From DAOWHW01 sp964493265 (GTDB taxonomy: Archaea; Nanobdellota; Nanobdellia; Pacearchaeales; UBA284), in contig CAZBLY010000002.1 of assembly GCA_964493265.1 (NCBI GenBank), positions 26,146 through 90,145 of the forward strand: a stretch of DNA of 64,000 bases, in the 5' to 3' direction. The notes under the pieces are model-generated. The model ran no database searches, was not told the DNA's origin, and saw only the letters and a program-made list of their open reading frames with translations. Every line of letters begins with the position of its first letter. Position 1 is the first letter of the stretch. Shown in pieces: positions 16,444-25,852 of the stretch. The position numbers and the translations under genes were made by a program.

Positions 16444-16908
16444 ATGATATTTGTGGTTAAAGTTATAACAAATAAAGAAGATCAAGCAGCTGATTTAATA
16501 GCTACACGAATTGAAAAAAAAGGACTTGATGTTTTTACAGTTGTTAGGCCGCAGGGTTTGAGAGGATATATTATTATTGAAGCAGCTAATACAGAAAATG
16601 CAGAAAAAGCTGTTTATAATTTACCTTATGTTAAAGGATTAATCAGGAAACAAATAACTTATAAGGAAATTGAACCAATGTTAAGGCCAGTGGCTGCTCA
16701 GATTAATATTGAAAAAGGGGATGTTGTAGAAATGTTGACTGAACCATTTAAACGAGAGAAAGCAAGAGTTAAGAGAATTAATAAACAAAAAGAGGAAGTT
16801 GTTGTCGAACTTCTCGAAGCTGCTGTCCCTATTCCCGTAACAGTCAAGATAGATAATGTTAAAGTTATAAGAAGGACAAGAGAAGAAGAGGAAGAAAATA
16901 AGAGATAA
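16444..16908 (+). CDS. spt5: Transcription elongation factor Spt5 (NusG homologue)
   Basis: Binds the RNA polymerase clamp and improves processivity, normally with Spt4. The NGN domain covers about residues 1-85 (VFTVVRPQGLRGYIIIEA) and the KOW domain follows (KGDVVEMLTEPFKREKARVKRI). Length 154 aa is standard for archaea. In many archaea L11 follows this gene, but here a convergent membrane protein does, so the L11 gene has moved elsewhere. Confidence 0.95.
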   Translation: MIFVVKVITNKEDQAADLIATRIEKKGLDVFTVVRPQGLRGYIIIEAANTENAEKAVYNLPYVKGLIRKQITYKEIEPMLRPVAAQINIEKGDVVEMLTEPFKREKARVKRINKQKEEVVVELLEAAVPIPVTVKIDNVKVIRRTREEEEENKR

Positions 16909-16964
16909 TTTTCTGATTTTATTTTCTAATTTAAAATTTTATTATGTTCTTTATATTTTTTATT

Positions 16965-17696
16965 TCATTCATAGAAAATATAATAAGCTATTGTCATGAT
17001 TGCTGCGAGGAGAAGAGCAATTATTATTGTGGCAAATAGGTTTGTTAAGTTCATTAAAAGAATCATGAAAAATGAAAATACGGTGGCAAACATCCATACA
17101 AGTCTTGAACTATTGAGTAGTTTGAAACCTTGGCCAATTGGAAAGAGGCTTAAGAATGCAAATACTGCGCAAATTATTCCAAATTGATTGAAGCCAGCAA
17201 TTCTAAAAATAAGTCCTAAAATTAAAACAGAGATAGGTCCTACCAAAGCTATTTTTCCAACATCATCTTCATCAAGTTCTTTCCATCTTCTCCTGATTTT
17301 TGTTGGTTTTGGTTCTATATCAAAATCAAGAATAGCTAACCATCTTAAAAAACCATTTGTTAAATATAATAAAAATAAGGGAAGAATAAACCATAAAGGA
17401 AAATCAAATGGAAATTCTGGTCTAGCATCTCTAGTGAAGCCCTGAAACCAATATCTTCTAAAACTGAGAAGTTTAATTTTTATCTTACAATCAAGACTAA
17501 AAGCTACAAATTTTTGAGAAAGAACAAAAATCGCAATCATAAGTAAGGAAAAAAGAGACATCTTAAGATATTCCATTCCTGTAATTATGATTTTTGTCCA
17601 TGTTACATTTAAAGCAAGAACAAAACCAAGAAATAATGAGGCTATTATTACAACACCAATTTCTTTCATTAAATCATTTCTTTCATCAATTTCCAT
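16965..17696 (-). CDS. M50-like multi-pass membrane protein lacking the zinc motif
   Basis: About six transmembrane helices over 243 aa. Two regions look like relics of M50/site-2 protease motifs: LSQKFVAFSLDCKI where an HExxH helix would sit, and FLSLFPIGQGFKLLNSSR where the second metal-binding motif usually reads like NPLPxxxxDGxR. Both metal-binding histidines and the aspartate are lost, so it is probably not an active protease. It could act as an inactive partner or chaperone. Homology is inferred from motif position only. The 5' end is 21 bases before an assembly gap. Confidence 0.55.
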   Translation of the reverse strand: MEIDERNDLMKEIGVVIIASLFLGFVLALNVTWTKIIITGMEYLKMSLFSLLMIAIFVLSQKFVAFSLDCKIKIKLLSFRRYWFQGFTRDARPEFPFDFPLWFILPLFLLYLTNGFLRWLAILDFDIEPKPTKIRRRWKELDEDDVGKIALVGPISVLILGLIFRIAGFNQFGIICAVFAFLSLFPIGQGFKLLNSSRLVWMFATVFSFFMILLMNLTNLFATIIIALLLAAIMTIAYYIFYE

Positions 17697-17716
17697 TTTC
17701 TTTCTATTTTTTTAAT

Positions 17717-17816
17717 NNNNNNNNNNNNNNNNNNNNNNNNNNNNNNNNNNNNNNNNNNNNNNNNNNNNNNNNNNNNNNNNNNNNNNNNNNNNNNNNNNNN
17801 NNNNNNNNNNNNNNNN
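17717..17816. other. Assembly gap of 100 N
   Basis: Exactly 100 N bases, the usual placeholder for a gap of unknown size. The 16 bases on its left (17701-17716) are identical to the 16 bases on its right (17817-17832). This suggests two contigs that overlap end to end, so the true gap may be zero. No gene is interrupted. Confidence 0.95.
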
Positions 17817-17842
17817 TTTCTATTTTTTTAATGAATTGAATT

Positions 17843-20143
17843 TTATATTTTTTTCCTTTTTAATTCTTTTTTTAGCCAATCCTGCCATTCCTTGAAAACA
17901 CGACTGCCTTTTGGAACACCTATTTCTTGTCTTACTTTATCACTTATTTCATGAAACATATTATTATATTTTATGACCCATGGCGCTTCAAGTAATTCTG
18001 GTTTTTTAAGTTTAGTAGCAATTTTAACTGTTGCCTCTTTTATTTTTGCTCTAAGAAGAATATTATCCCAAACAGCATCCCAACTGCCTGCCCAGCCTTT
18101 AACCTGGCCTGCTATATCTTTTAAAATTTCACTTTCTCCATTTATAAGATCATCTGTTGGAATAAGATTGTCTTTTCTTACATCATATTTCATTAAATCA
18201 AGAAAACCTTTTTCAAGAGCTGGATCTTCTTTCCAGTGTTTTTTAACTTCCGTAATCTGCAAAACACGACGCCATCTATGTAAACCATCTGCACTTTTAA
18301 TAGGATTACAGACAATTATTACATCAGTTGCTTTGAAACTTGTTGCTGGAACTTTTAAATCATTAACAACCCTGTCAAATACGCCGTAAGGAGATGCCCC
18401 ATGAATTGTTCCTGCCACTACATTAGCCAGGGCACCAATTCTCATTGCTTCATAGAGAGCCAGGGCCTCTTCACTTCTAACCTCTCCAACTATTAAACTA
18501 GAATCTCCTAATCTAAGAGAGGTTCTAATTCCTTCAGCTGCACTAAATTCTGTTGTTTCTCTTGCTAAAGCTTCTCGAACTTTCATCCTTAGAATATCAT
18601 ATCCTAATTCTCTAAATGAAACAACTGGAAGTTCCATTGTACCCTCAATAGCAATAATTCTATATCTAGGCATAATTTCTAACATAGATGCTCCTAACAT
18701 AGATGTTTTTCCAGAACTTCTGGTTCCAGCAATTAGCATTGTTCTTCCACCATCAACTAAAAAAGAGATTAAACCAGATGCAAGAGGATTTATCATTTTG
18801 TTTTGTATAAATAAAGGCAAGGTCCAGGGTTTTTCTCTGTGTCTTCTTAAAGCATAAGCAAGACCATAAGGACTAAGAGGTTGTTGGATTATTGAAACTC
18901 TTGCTCTGGCTGTTCCAATTATTAATTCAGTATCTAAAACAGGATTCGCCTCATCAAGAGGACGGCCTGACATCATTCTAAATTTAGCTGCCCATGATTC
19001 AGCATCTTCATGACTAGGCATAATATTTGTATCACACTCATCATATTTTTGATGTCTTACAAATAAAGGAACTACACCAACAGGGGCATTAATCATAATA
19101 TCTTGTAATTTTTCATCTTGAAGAAGAACTTCAACTAAACCAAAACCAATAGTATGTCTCACTAAAATTATAGCCAATCTATTAATCTGTCTATAACTGA
19201 GTCGGATTTTTTTTGTGCTTGCAAGTTCTCTTATAAGATCTTTTGCTATATTTAAGAAAACGTGCCTTATTCTGCCGGGATCTACAAATTCTTCTGCTTT
19301 TGGTTTATGTTCAAGCAAAACATTTCTTGCAAGATTGATTATTGTTTGAAGATCTTCAGATAGGGTAAATTCAGGAGCCATAATATGATAAACATATTTT
19401 GTTTTTCCAGGAATCTTAAGAATTGTTACAGTGCTTTTATCATATACCGGGCCTATCTCATATTGGTCAATTATTTCAGCTTCTGGTGGAAAAGAAGCCA
19501 TTAATCTTGTAAAAGTAAAATTAGGAATTATCTGTGGACGGAAAATATTTTTATAAAGAATTCTAGTTCCTAATTTATAACCAAGAAGATGCTCTTTTGC
19601 TAATTTTATAATTTCTAATTTTTCTAATAAGTAGAGTATTTTAGTAAGTAGTTTAATATAATAATTTTCGCATTTTGTTTCTTGTTTATCTTCTTTTGAA
19701 ATTCTTTTAGTTATAATTTTTTCTTCTCTAAGTAATCTTTTAGCTTCAACATAACAACCAATTGGGTCTTGTTTAAGAAGTGTTAAAATAAGATATCTCA
19801 TAGCATCGTATCTTTGGGGAAGATGTCTTTTACATTTAAATGGCTCTAGAGTTGAAGCTTCTAGAACTTTTTCTTGTTTGATTAAATGAACATAAAGCTG
19901 CCCTATCTCAATTAATAAAGCGACTTGCCTAAAATCATAACTATAATTTCTCTGCTGAACAAAAACAACTCTAGAAATATTTGGAGATTCAATTAAAGAT
20001 TCTATAGTTCGCGCCATAACAATAGAAGATTCTGCAATGCCAGGCACATAAGGGGCCCCAAGATAATTAATATACATTATATCCTGGCCAGCTTCTCTCT
20101 TAACTTCATACCCGTATATTTTTGTTCCTGGTTTGAATATCAT
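17843..20143 (-). CDS. Type IV pilus/archaellum-type secretion ATPase (TadA/GspE family)
   Basis: Hexameric motor ATPase that powers assembly of archaeal type IV pilus-like filaments. Walker A GTRSSGKTS is near residue 479, and the Walker B/Asp-box region SSLIVGEVRSEEA near residue 550 is followed by GTIHG, the His box. Upstream of the motor domain is a long N-terminal region with helices and a possible membrane-proximal domain. At 766 aa it is longer than ArlI. Its partner platform gene is at 31328-33487 and likely subunits lie between. Divergent from two coiled-coil genes. Confidence 0.93.
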   Translation of the reverse strand: MIFKPGTKIYGYEVKREAGQDIMYINYLGAPYVPGIAESSIVMARTIESLIESPNISRVVFVQQRNYSYDFRQVALLIEIGQLYVHLIKQEKVLEASTLEPFKCKRHLPQRYDAMRYLILTLLKQDPIGCYVEAKRLLREEKIITKRISKEDKQETKCENYYIKLLTKILYLLEKLEIIKLAKEHLLGYKLGTRILYKNIFRPQIIPNFTFTRLMASFPPEAEIIDQYEIGPVYDKSTVTILKIPGKTKYVYHIMAPEFTLSEDLQTIINLARNVLLEHKPKAEEFVDPGRIRHVFLNIAKDLIRELASTKKIRLSYRQINRLAIILVRHTIGFGLVEVLLQDEKLQDIMINAPVGVVPLFVRHQKYDECDTNIMPSHEDAESWAAKFRMMSGRPLDEANPVLDTELIIGTARARVSIIQQPLSPYGLAYALRRHREKPWTLPLFIQNKMINPLASGLISFLVDGGRTMLIAGTRSSGKTSMLGASMLEIMPRYRIIAIEGTMELPVVSFRELGYDILRMKVREALARETTEFSAAEGIRTSLRLGDSSLIVGEVRSEEALALYEAMRIGALANVVAGTIHGASPYGVFDRVVNDLKVPATSFKATDVIIVCNPIKSADGLHRWRRVLQITEVKKHWKEDPALEKGFLDLMKYDVRKDNLIPTDDLINGESEILKDIAGQVKGWAGSWDAVWDNILLRAKIKEATVKIATKLKKPELLEAPWVIKYNNMFHEISDKVRQEIGVPKGSRVFKEWQDWLKKELKRKKI

Positions 20144-20292
20144 ATTAAATGTTTCCTCTTTTTATTATTATTTAAACAAATCTATATTTTTAATTATTAC
20201 TATAAATTATAATACGAGATAAATATTTAAATCAAAAGTTCTTTGAAAACTAATAAGAGAAATATAAGAAAAAACAAAAGAGGCAAAAAAAT
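20144..20292. promoter_or_regulatory. Divergent promoter region
   Basis: This 149-base spacer serves both directions. On the plus strand a TATA-like AATATTTAAAT is near 20223-20233; on the minus strand ATAATTTATAG lies near 20200-20210, followed by GAGG upstream of the ATPase ATG. Shared regulation of the ATPase and the coiled-coil genes is an inference. Confidence 0.4.
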
Positions 20293-20691
20293 ATGGATGA
20301 AAAAGAACTTGGGGCTATTTCTGCATTTCTTTCAGATTTTAGCACTAGGGTGAATGACGTTGAAGAGAAAATGAGATTGATTAAAGAAAAACTTTTAACT
20401 TTGGGTCAGACTGTTTTAAAACAAAATGATAGATTAAATAAAGAAACAATTTTAATAAAAGAAGATATAAGAAATATTAAAAATGAAAATGACCGTTTAA
20501 AAGAGGTGGTTGAGCATATTGTTGGGGAGACTGCAGAATTTGCAAGAAAAAGCGAACTTCAAATTTTAGAGAGATATATGAAAATTTTTGAACCTCTTAA
20601 ATTTGCAACAATGGAAGATGTTAAAAGATTAATAAATAAGGCTTTGAAAGAAAAAAAATATATTATTCCTGTTGAAGATGAAGAAGAGTAA
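20293..20691 (+). CDS. Coiled-coil protein, possible pilus accessory
   Basis: A 132-aa protein dominated by heptad-like repeats from about residue 12 to 85 (RVNDVEEKMRLIKEKLLTL, ENDRLKEVVEHI), ending in LKFATMEDVKRLINKALKEKK. No enzymatic motifs. It is divergent from the pilus ATPase gene and followed by another coiled-coil gene. ArlC/D/E-type accessory proteins of archaella are also coiled-coil, which gives a possible analogy but no sequence proof. Confidence 0.65.
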   Translation: MDEKELGAISAFLSDFSTRVNDVEEKMRLIKEKLLTLGQTVLKQNDRLNKETILIKEDIRNIKNENDRLKEVVEHIVGETAEFARKSELQILERYMKIFEPLKFATMEDVKRLINKALKEKKYIIPVEDEEE

Positions 20692-20740
20692 ATAATAAAA
20701 AGTCAATTTGTTATTTTTAATTGAATAAAAATAAATAAAA

Positions 20741-21520
20741 ATGAAAAAAAGGGTTCCAGTAGGTGAGATTCTGAAATTAAGTAGAGAGGGTTATACAGAT
20801 GCTGATATAATTAAATATCTTAGAGAAGAGGGCTATAGCCCTATCCAGATAAATGATGCAATTAATCAAGCAAAAATTAAACTTGAATTAGCAAGAACAG
20901 CTGGAATAGAACCTGATGAAGAATATTCTGATTCTGATTATGATGAAAGCGAGAATCAAGGTGAAGAGCAGATGACTCCTTCAATAATGAATCAGGAACA
21001 ACCAGAAGAAAATTATTATGCTCCCCCTGCCCGGTCTCAACCAATGGCAGCCCCAGCAGTTGCTCCAACAACCCCGGGACCAGGACCAGGAGAAGCTTAT
21101 CCTAGTTATCCTTATGCATATGAAGCTAAAGCGCCATCAACAGAAACAATGGAAGAACTTGCTGAAGAAATCATAGATGAAAAATGGCGGGATTTTTCAA
21201 AGAAAGCTGGCAATATTTCAGAATTTAAAACATATATTGAATCAAGATTAAAAAACCTAGATGATAGACTCAAAAGAATAGAAAAAGCTTTTGACAAGCT
21301 TCAATCAGCCACCTTGGAGAAGTCAAGAGAATATGGAAGAGATGTTAAGAGTCTTGGATCGGAAATGCAAGCTCTAGAGGGGGCTTTTGGGAAAATAATT
21401 CAACCCCTAACTGGTTCTGTAAAAGAATTAAGAGAATTAAGTGAAGATATGAGAAGAGCCAAGACAAAAACAAGGATAACAAAAACAAAGTCAATAAGGA
21501 CAAAAAAGAGGAAAAAGTAA
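20741..21520 (+). CDS. Coiled-coil protein with N-terminal UBA/HTH-like helical domain
   Basis: Three parts are visible in 259 aa: an N-terminal helical unit (LSREGYTDADIIKYLREEGY, roughly 12-45), a proline/alanine-rich acidic linker (about 65-135), and a C-terminal coiled coil (RLKNLDDRLKRIEKAFDKL and onward) ending in a basic tail. It follows the preceding coiled-coil gene by 49 bases, so they probably form a transcript. The architecture suggests a scaffold or adaptor; a role with the divergent pilus ATPase is an inference. Confidence 0.65.
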   Translation: MKKRVPVGEILKLSREGYTDADIIKYLREEGYSPIQINDAINQAKIKLELARTAGIEPDEEYSDSDYDESENQGEEQMTPSIMNQEQPEENYYAPPARSQPMAAPAVAPTTPGPGPGEAYPSYPYAYEAKAPSTETMEELAEEIIDEKWRDFSKKAGNISEFKTYIESRLKNLDDRLKRIEKAFDKLQSATLEKSREYGRDVKSLGSEMQALEGAFGKIIQPLTGSVKELRELSEDMRRAKTKTRITKTKSIRTKKRKK

Positions 21521-21604
21521 GATTATTGTTTTTTATTACCAATTAGTCAAGATATGTGATTTTTTATAACAAACTTTTTATATTTTTGTATAGGTTATAT
21601 ATTG

Positions 21605-23755
21605 ATGAAACTTGCATATATAATACATACAGAACCTATTAATCATTTTTCAGGAAATGAAGTAAGATTTTTTATTAGGGAATTTGATAATGAAACTAAA
21701 AAAGGCAAATCTGGTGTTTTTATAAAAAAAATTGATTATATTATTCCAACATTTGAAATAAAAAATAATGAAGTTGGGGATTTGTTTCAAAAATGTAAGA
21801 ATGAATTTCCACAAATACAGTTTAAGCAAAAATATTATAATTCAAACAAATCAATAATTTGGGCTTATATTAATGATTTAAAATCGTTAAATTCTAGAAA
21901 AAAAGAAGAAAGGATAAAACTTCCAAATAAATTTCTTGTTCATAAAACTTCCCGTTCGCAACAATTAAGATTTTATTATCCTCCTTTTACAATGGTCAAT
22001 GTAATTAATAATAATATGGTATTACCTGCAAAACAAGAAAAAAGTATGATTGATTTAGAATCTATTTTAGAAGATAAAAAATGTGCAATAGATATTGAAA
22101 CTATTGATTATGATACCCCTAATGAAAGAATAAGCAATGTTGTACTCAATTTTGGAAATAGGGGCTATATAATAACCACTTTTAATCCACCATTCAATAA
22201 TTTTAAAAATTATAAAATTATTTCTGTTTCTGATGTTAGTTTAGATAAATCTACAGACGAAATTAAAAAAAGGGTCACCGAAATAATTCAAAAAGAAGAT
22301 CCTTTATTTTTTTATGGTTTTAATATTGAATTTGATCAAAGAAAATTAAGAGGATTAGGTAAAGATAATGAATATTTGCCAGGAATAGGAAAAACAGGAC
22401 CAATTTATAAATCTGTTCAAGGCATGAAAAACATGATTACAAAAGGCAGATTTACAGTTGATCTTTATCCTTATTTATTTTTTTATTATAATATTTTTGA
22501 AAATAATAAACTGGAAACGCATGCAAGAATGTCTGGTATTAATTTTACAAAGAGCCTTCCATATGGGGTCTTAGCACATAGAACAAAAAAAGGAGAGCAA
22601 GGGTCTTTAGATGATATGATTGAAGTTCTTACATATGTTGTAGAAGATGGAAATGTCACTTATCAACTTGGAGAAAAAAATATTAAAAAAATAATATTAA
22701 AAAGTAAATTTGTAAAGAGAAAACCTTCTATTATTTGTACGACATCTGGCAAAAATATTATGAAAGAATTTTGGAGACAAAAGTTTTTTCTTAAAAAAAA
22801 TACATTACAAGATAGGTATGAATATAGTTATAAAGAGAATAAATTTTCAATTGAAGAATATAAAAAGGAATTTCTTAATTTAGATAAAAAGGATGGACTT
22901 TTTAAAAATATTTCAATTATCTATCCCACACTTTTTATAAAAGCCTTATGGGATACAGTAATTGCAGGTACGGCTGATAATTTAAGATTTAATACCCCTG
23001 AAGAAAAATATGATTCTTATCAAACCATTAACGAATATGTTTCTCAAATTATTGAAGATACCAATTCTTTTAAAGAAAAAAGTAAAAATAAATCAGATTT
23101 AAGGAACAAATTAAATTATGTACTTAAAGACGAATATGGTGTTGATATGAATACTATAGAAACAAAATTAAATGAACATTCAATACTTTTTAATGATTTG
23201 TTAGATAAAGCAGAACTTATAACTTATTCAAAAAAATTCTTATATGTAAAAAATCCAAACCAAATTGTAAAAAGAGGATTGGGATTCATTCTTGCTAAAG
23301 GTAATTGTTTATCTGCTGGCAAAAAAATTGTTTCTTTAGTTGAAAATGCTCATTTTCCAAAATTTATTTATCAAGGATTTAATATTTCTAAAGGCAAAAA
23401 AACAAATTTTGATATTGAACTCATGAAAGATTTTTTGCTTAGAAGATTATGTTTGGAGAATGAAAATAATACAATTTCTTTTTTAAAAAATAAAATAAAT
23501 AAATTAAGAAAAGGAAAAGTAAATAATGAAAACCTTATCTATAAAGGATTTTTTAGAAAGAATGAAAAAGAAATAGGCCCTGGTTATGGTTTTGTTATAA
23601 ATAATAAAGAACCTCTTAAAACAGATGATTTTTTAATGACATCACAACAGCCAAATTATGAAATTTATATTAGTAATTTTTTGAAGACATTTAAGGATGT
23701 TATTACTGCTGGTTTTGATAATAAACAGGAACTTTTAGATATTTTTAGAATTTAA
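21605..23755 (+). CDS. B-family DNA polymerase homologue with exonuclease motifs but degenerate polymerase region
   Basis: A 716-aa protein. The 3'-5' exonuclease motifs are intact: Exo I AIDIETID (D163, E165), Exo II YGFNIEFD (N240, D244) and Exo III YVVED (Y344, D348). The polymerase part is not normal: where motif A should read DxxSLYPS there is NISIIYPTLF with no aspartate at the catalytic position, and no YGDTDS (motif C) or NSxYG (motif B) is visible. ITYSKKFLYV occupies a place that could be relic motif C. It may be an inactivated polymerase kept for its exonuclease or structure. A TATA-like box near 21568 supports the ATG at 21605 over TTG at 21602. Confidence 0.7.
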   Translation: MKLAYIIHTEPINHFSGNEVRFFIREFDNETKKGKSGVFIKKIDYIIPTFEIKNNEVGDLFQKCKNEFPQIQFKQKYYNSNKSIIWAYINDLKSLNSRKKEERIKLPNKFLVHKTSRSQQLRFYYPPFTMVNVINNNMVLPAKQEKSMIDLESILEDKKCAIDIETIDYDTPNERISNVVLNFGNRGYIITTFNPPFNNFKNYKIISVSDVSLDKSTDEIKKRVTEIIQKEDPLFFYGFNIEFDQRKLRGLGKDNEYLPGIGKTGPIYKSVQGMKNMITKGRFTVDLYPYLFFYYNIFENNKLETHARMSGINFTKSLPYGVLAHRTKKGEQGSLDDMIEVLTYVVEDGNVTYQLGEKNIKKIILKSKFVKRKPSIICTTSGKNIMKEFWRQKFFLKKNTLQDRYEYSYKENKFSIEEYKKEFLNLDKKDGLFKNISIIYPTLFIKALWDTVIAGTADNLRFNTPEEKYDSYQTINEYVSQIIEDTNSFKEKSKNKSDLRNKLNYVLKDEYGVDMNTIETKLNEHSILFNDLLDKAELITYSKKFLYVKNPNQIVKRGLGFILAKGNCLSAGKKIVSLVENAHFPKFIYQGFNISKGKKTNFDIELMKDFLLRRLCLENENNTISFLKNKINKLRKGKVNNENLIYKGFFRKNEKEIGPGYGFVINNKEPLKTDDFLMTSQQPNYEIYISNFLKTFKDVITAGFDNKQELLDIFRI

Positions 23756-23757
23756 AT

Positions 23758-24735
23758 CTATATCTCATCCTGCAAACCATTTTTTGTAATAAAGAAAATA
23801 CATTCACCTTCTGGAAGATTAGGGGAGTCAATCATCTTGCCAACCCTGCTGCCTTTTTTTCCTCTTCTTAAATAAATTCTATATGTGGAGGCATGTCCAA
23901 CTATATGCCCTCCTATTGCCTGTGTTGGATCTCCAAAAAGAACATCTGGACGGGACATAACCTGGTTTGTTATATAAATGGCCAAGTTATTAGCTTCAGC
24001 AATTCTCATTAAACTATGAAGATGTTTGTTAATTCTTTGTTGTCTGTCTGCTAGCATTCCACGCCCTGTAAATTCCGCTCTAAAATGTGCTGTGATTGAA
24101 TCAACTATAACAAGTTTTATTGGTTCTCCTCTTCTTATTAATTCAGTAACTTTATCTACAAGAAGAATTTGATGGTCGCTATTAAATGCGCGAGCCACAA
24201 AAATATTTTTTAGGGTTTTCATAAAATCTAAACCAAAATATTCAGCAATCTGCCTTATTCTTTCTGGACGAAAAGTCCCTTCTGTATCTATCCAAACAAC
24301 CTTGGCATTTGCACCGCCTTTTTCTATAGGGAGCTGGGTTGTTACAGCAAGAACATGGGCAATCTGGCTTTTTCCACTGCCATAAGCTCCAAAAGTTTCT
24401 GTCATCGCTCTGGTTTCAATTCCACCACCTAATAACATATTAAGATTTTTTGATCCTGTAGTGATTTTAATAACTTCTTCCCTTTTCTTTAGATATTGTG
24501 TTGCATCTTCAAATTCAAGATGAAGCATTTTTCTGGCTGCACCTATAGCCTTTCTAGCTACGCTTGTACTTATATCTGCTAAAGAACTTAAATCAGATGG
24601 AGTCATGACAGCAATACTCATTAAGTCGCCATAACCAGCCCCTTCAAGTTTAGATGCTGTTGTCTGGCCTATTCCAGGAAGATCTGTAAGTTTAAGTTCT
24701 CCTTCCTTTTCTTTTTTGGTTTTAATTTTAGTGAT
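23758..24735 (-). CDS. radA: DNA recombinase RadA (start codon not canonical)
   Basis: Archaeal RecA/Rad51 homologue for strand exchange. Walker A GAYGSGKSQ, Walker B LVIVDSITAHF and the L2 loop region (GDPTQAIGGHIVGH) are clear. The N-terminal helix-hairpin-helix (LTDLPGIGQTTASKLEGAG) lies upstream of the first in-frame ATG at 24621, so the true protein begins further up. Between that domain and an in-frame stop at 24760-24762 there is no ATG, GTG or TTG. Only isoleucine codons fit: an ATC at 24735 sits 8 bases after GGGGG, and an ATT is at 24741. I set the end at 24735 as a best guess. Length would be about 325 aa, normal for RadA. Confidence 0.88.
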   Translation of the reverse strand: MTKIKTKKEKEGELKLTDLPGIGQTTASKLEGAGYGDLMSIAVMTPSDLSSLADISTSVARKAIGAARKMLHLEFEDATQYLKKREEVIKITTGSKNLNMLLGGGIETRAMTETFGAYGSGKSQIAHVLAVTTQLPIEKGGANAKVVWIDTEGTFRPERIRQIAEYFGLDFMKTLKNIFVARAFNSDHQILLVDKVTELIRRGEPIKLVIVDSITAHFRAEFTGRGMLADRQQRINKHLHSLMRIAEANNLAIYITNQVMSRPDVLFGDPTQAIGGHIVGHASTYRIYLRRGKKGSRVGKMIDSPNLPEGECIFFITKNGLQDEI

Positions 24736-24782
24736 TTTAATTACCCCCGATCTTGACCCTTAACCGTAAAAATAACGTATGA

Positions 24783-24797
24783 AAGTTTTATAAATAT
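24783..24797 (-). promoter_or_regulatory. TATA-like box of radA
   Basis: On the minus strand ATATTTATAAAAC lies about 45-50 bases before the likely start region of radA, which places a transcript start near 24765 and leaves a short leader with a GGGGGT purine-rich site. Confidence 0.5.
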
Positions 24798-24832
24798 TAT
24801 CCTAATATGTAATATGTTTCAGAACTTCATCA

Positions 24833-25804
24833 TTATTTGTTTAATTCATCTATAATATCTTCTGGTTTTGATTTTTGAATATTGTTTATGATAAATTCAT
24901 TTCTATTAAACATGACGTTTTTTCTAGCCCGGCCTGTAAAGATTATTTCTGTTCCTAAAATATCTTGTTTTTTATCTAGGAAAAAAGAAGCATCCTGAAG
25001 TTTTTCTATTTCATTTTCTTCTATACTAAGAAGTTTGATTATTGTTTCATTAAAAGCAACTGCCCTAATATTCTCAGTCCCATCATCAATAACTAAAGGG
25101 ATAAGAGCTCTTTTTTTTGCCACAACAACGTTGTGTTTTATACATATTGCTTTATCACCTTCATAAGTAACTTTCATTCCACATTCAGGACAAGTTGAAA
25201 AGAAATTTGGTTGGAAAAGCTGTACAATATTTCCTCTAATGCTGGTTCTATCACCTGGCTGTAATTCAGATATTTTTTTAATTGGCAGTTTTTCTTTTAT
25301 TATTCGAACATTTTTAATTTCTTTATCACTTAATTCAATTTTTGCATTAGAACTTAAATGCAGTTCTCTTATTGTTGTTCCTCTTACATCTGCATTTTGT
25401 ATATCTATAACAGAATCTTTTTTTATTGTTTTATTTTTTATTAAATCAATATGACTAGTATCCCATAAAACTACACGGATGCTTGAAGTTTCATCAGCTA
25501 ATAAAAAAGAACCTATTTCTCCTTCATGCTCTGCTCTTTTATATTTTCTGATCGGATAGATTTCTATTATCTTGCCGATAGTTTGAATTTTTTTCATTCC
25601 TATAAGCATATCAATTACCTTAAATTTTTGTTTTTCAAATGAAATGCCAAGTTCTGCAGCAACTACTTGGGCAGCTCCAATACCACTTATAAGGCCAGAA
25701 AGTTTAGCTTTTTTAGCATCAATTCTTCTTTGAATTTCCTCTAGAGCAAGACCAGAAAGACGAGCTATCCTTTCAATTAATTGTTGATAAGTAGCTTTAA
25801 TCAT
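24833..25804 (-). CDS. Single-stranded DNA-binding protein, RPA-like (COG1599)
   Basis: Replication protein A-type SSB. It has an N-terminal helical domain (YQQLIERIARLSGLALEEIQRRIDAKKAKL), OB folds (about 85-175 and 190-310), and a zinc-finger insertion with CPECG and a second C-x-K-H pair (CIKHN). I use the ATG at 25804 rather than the in-frame TTG at 25819; an AATATTTAAAA box about 25 bases before it supports a leaderless start. Located next to radA, consistent with a recombination/replication role. Length about 323 aa. Confidence 0.88.
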   Translation of the reverse strand: MIKATYQQLIERIARLSGLALEEIQRRIDAKKAKLSGLISGIGAAQVVAAELGISFEKQKFKVIDMLIGMKKIQTIGKIIEIYPIRKYKRAEHEGEIGSFLLADETSSIRVVLWDTSHIDLIKNKTIKKDSVIDIQNADVRGTTIRELHLSSNAKIELSDKEIKNVRIIKEKLPIKKISELQPGDRTSIRGNIVQLFQPNFFSTCPECGMKVTYEGDKAICIKHNVVVAKKRALIPLVIDDGTENIRAVAFNETIIKLLSIEENEIEKLQDASFFLDKKQDILGTEIIFTGRARKNVMFNRNEFIINNIQKSKPEDIIDELNK

Positions 25805-25852
25805 TTTAATAAAAAACAATAGCTTTTTTTAAATATTCTTATGCTCGAATAA

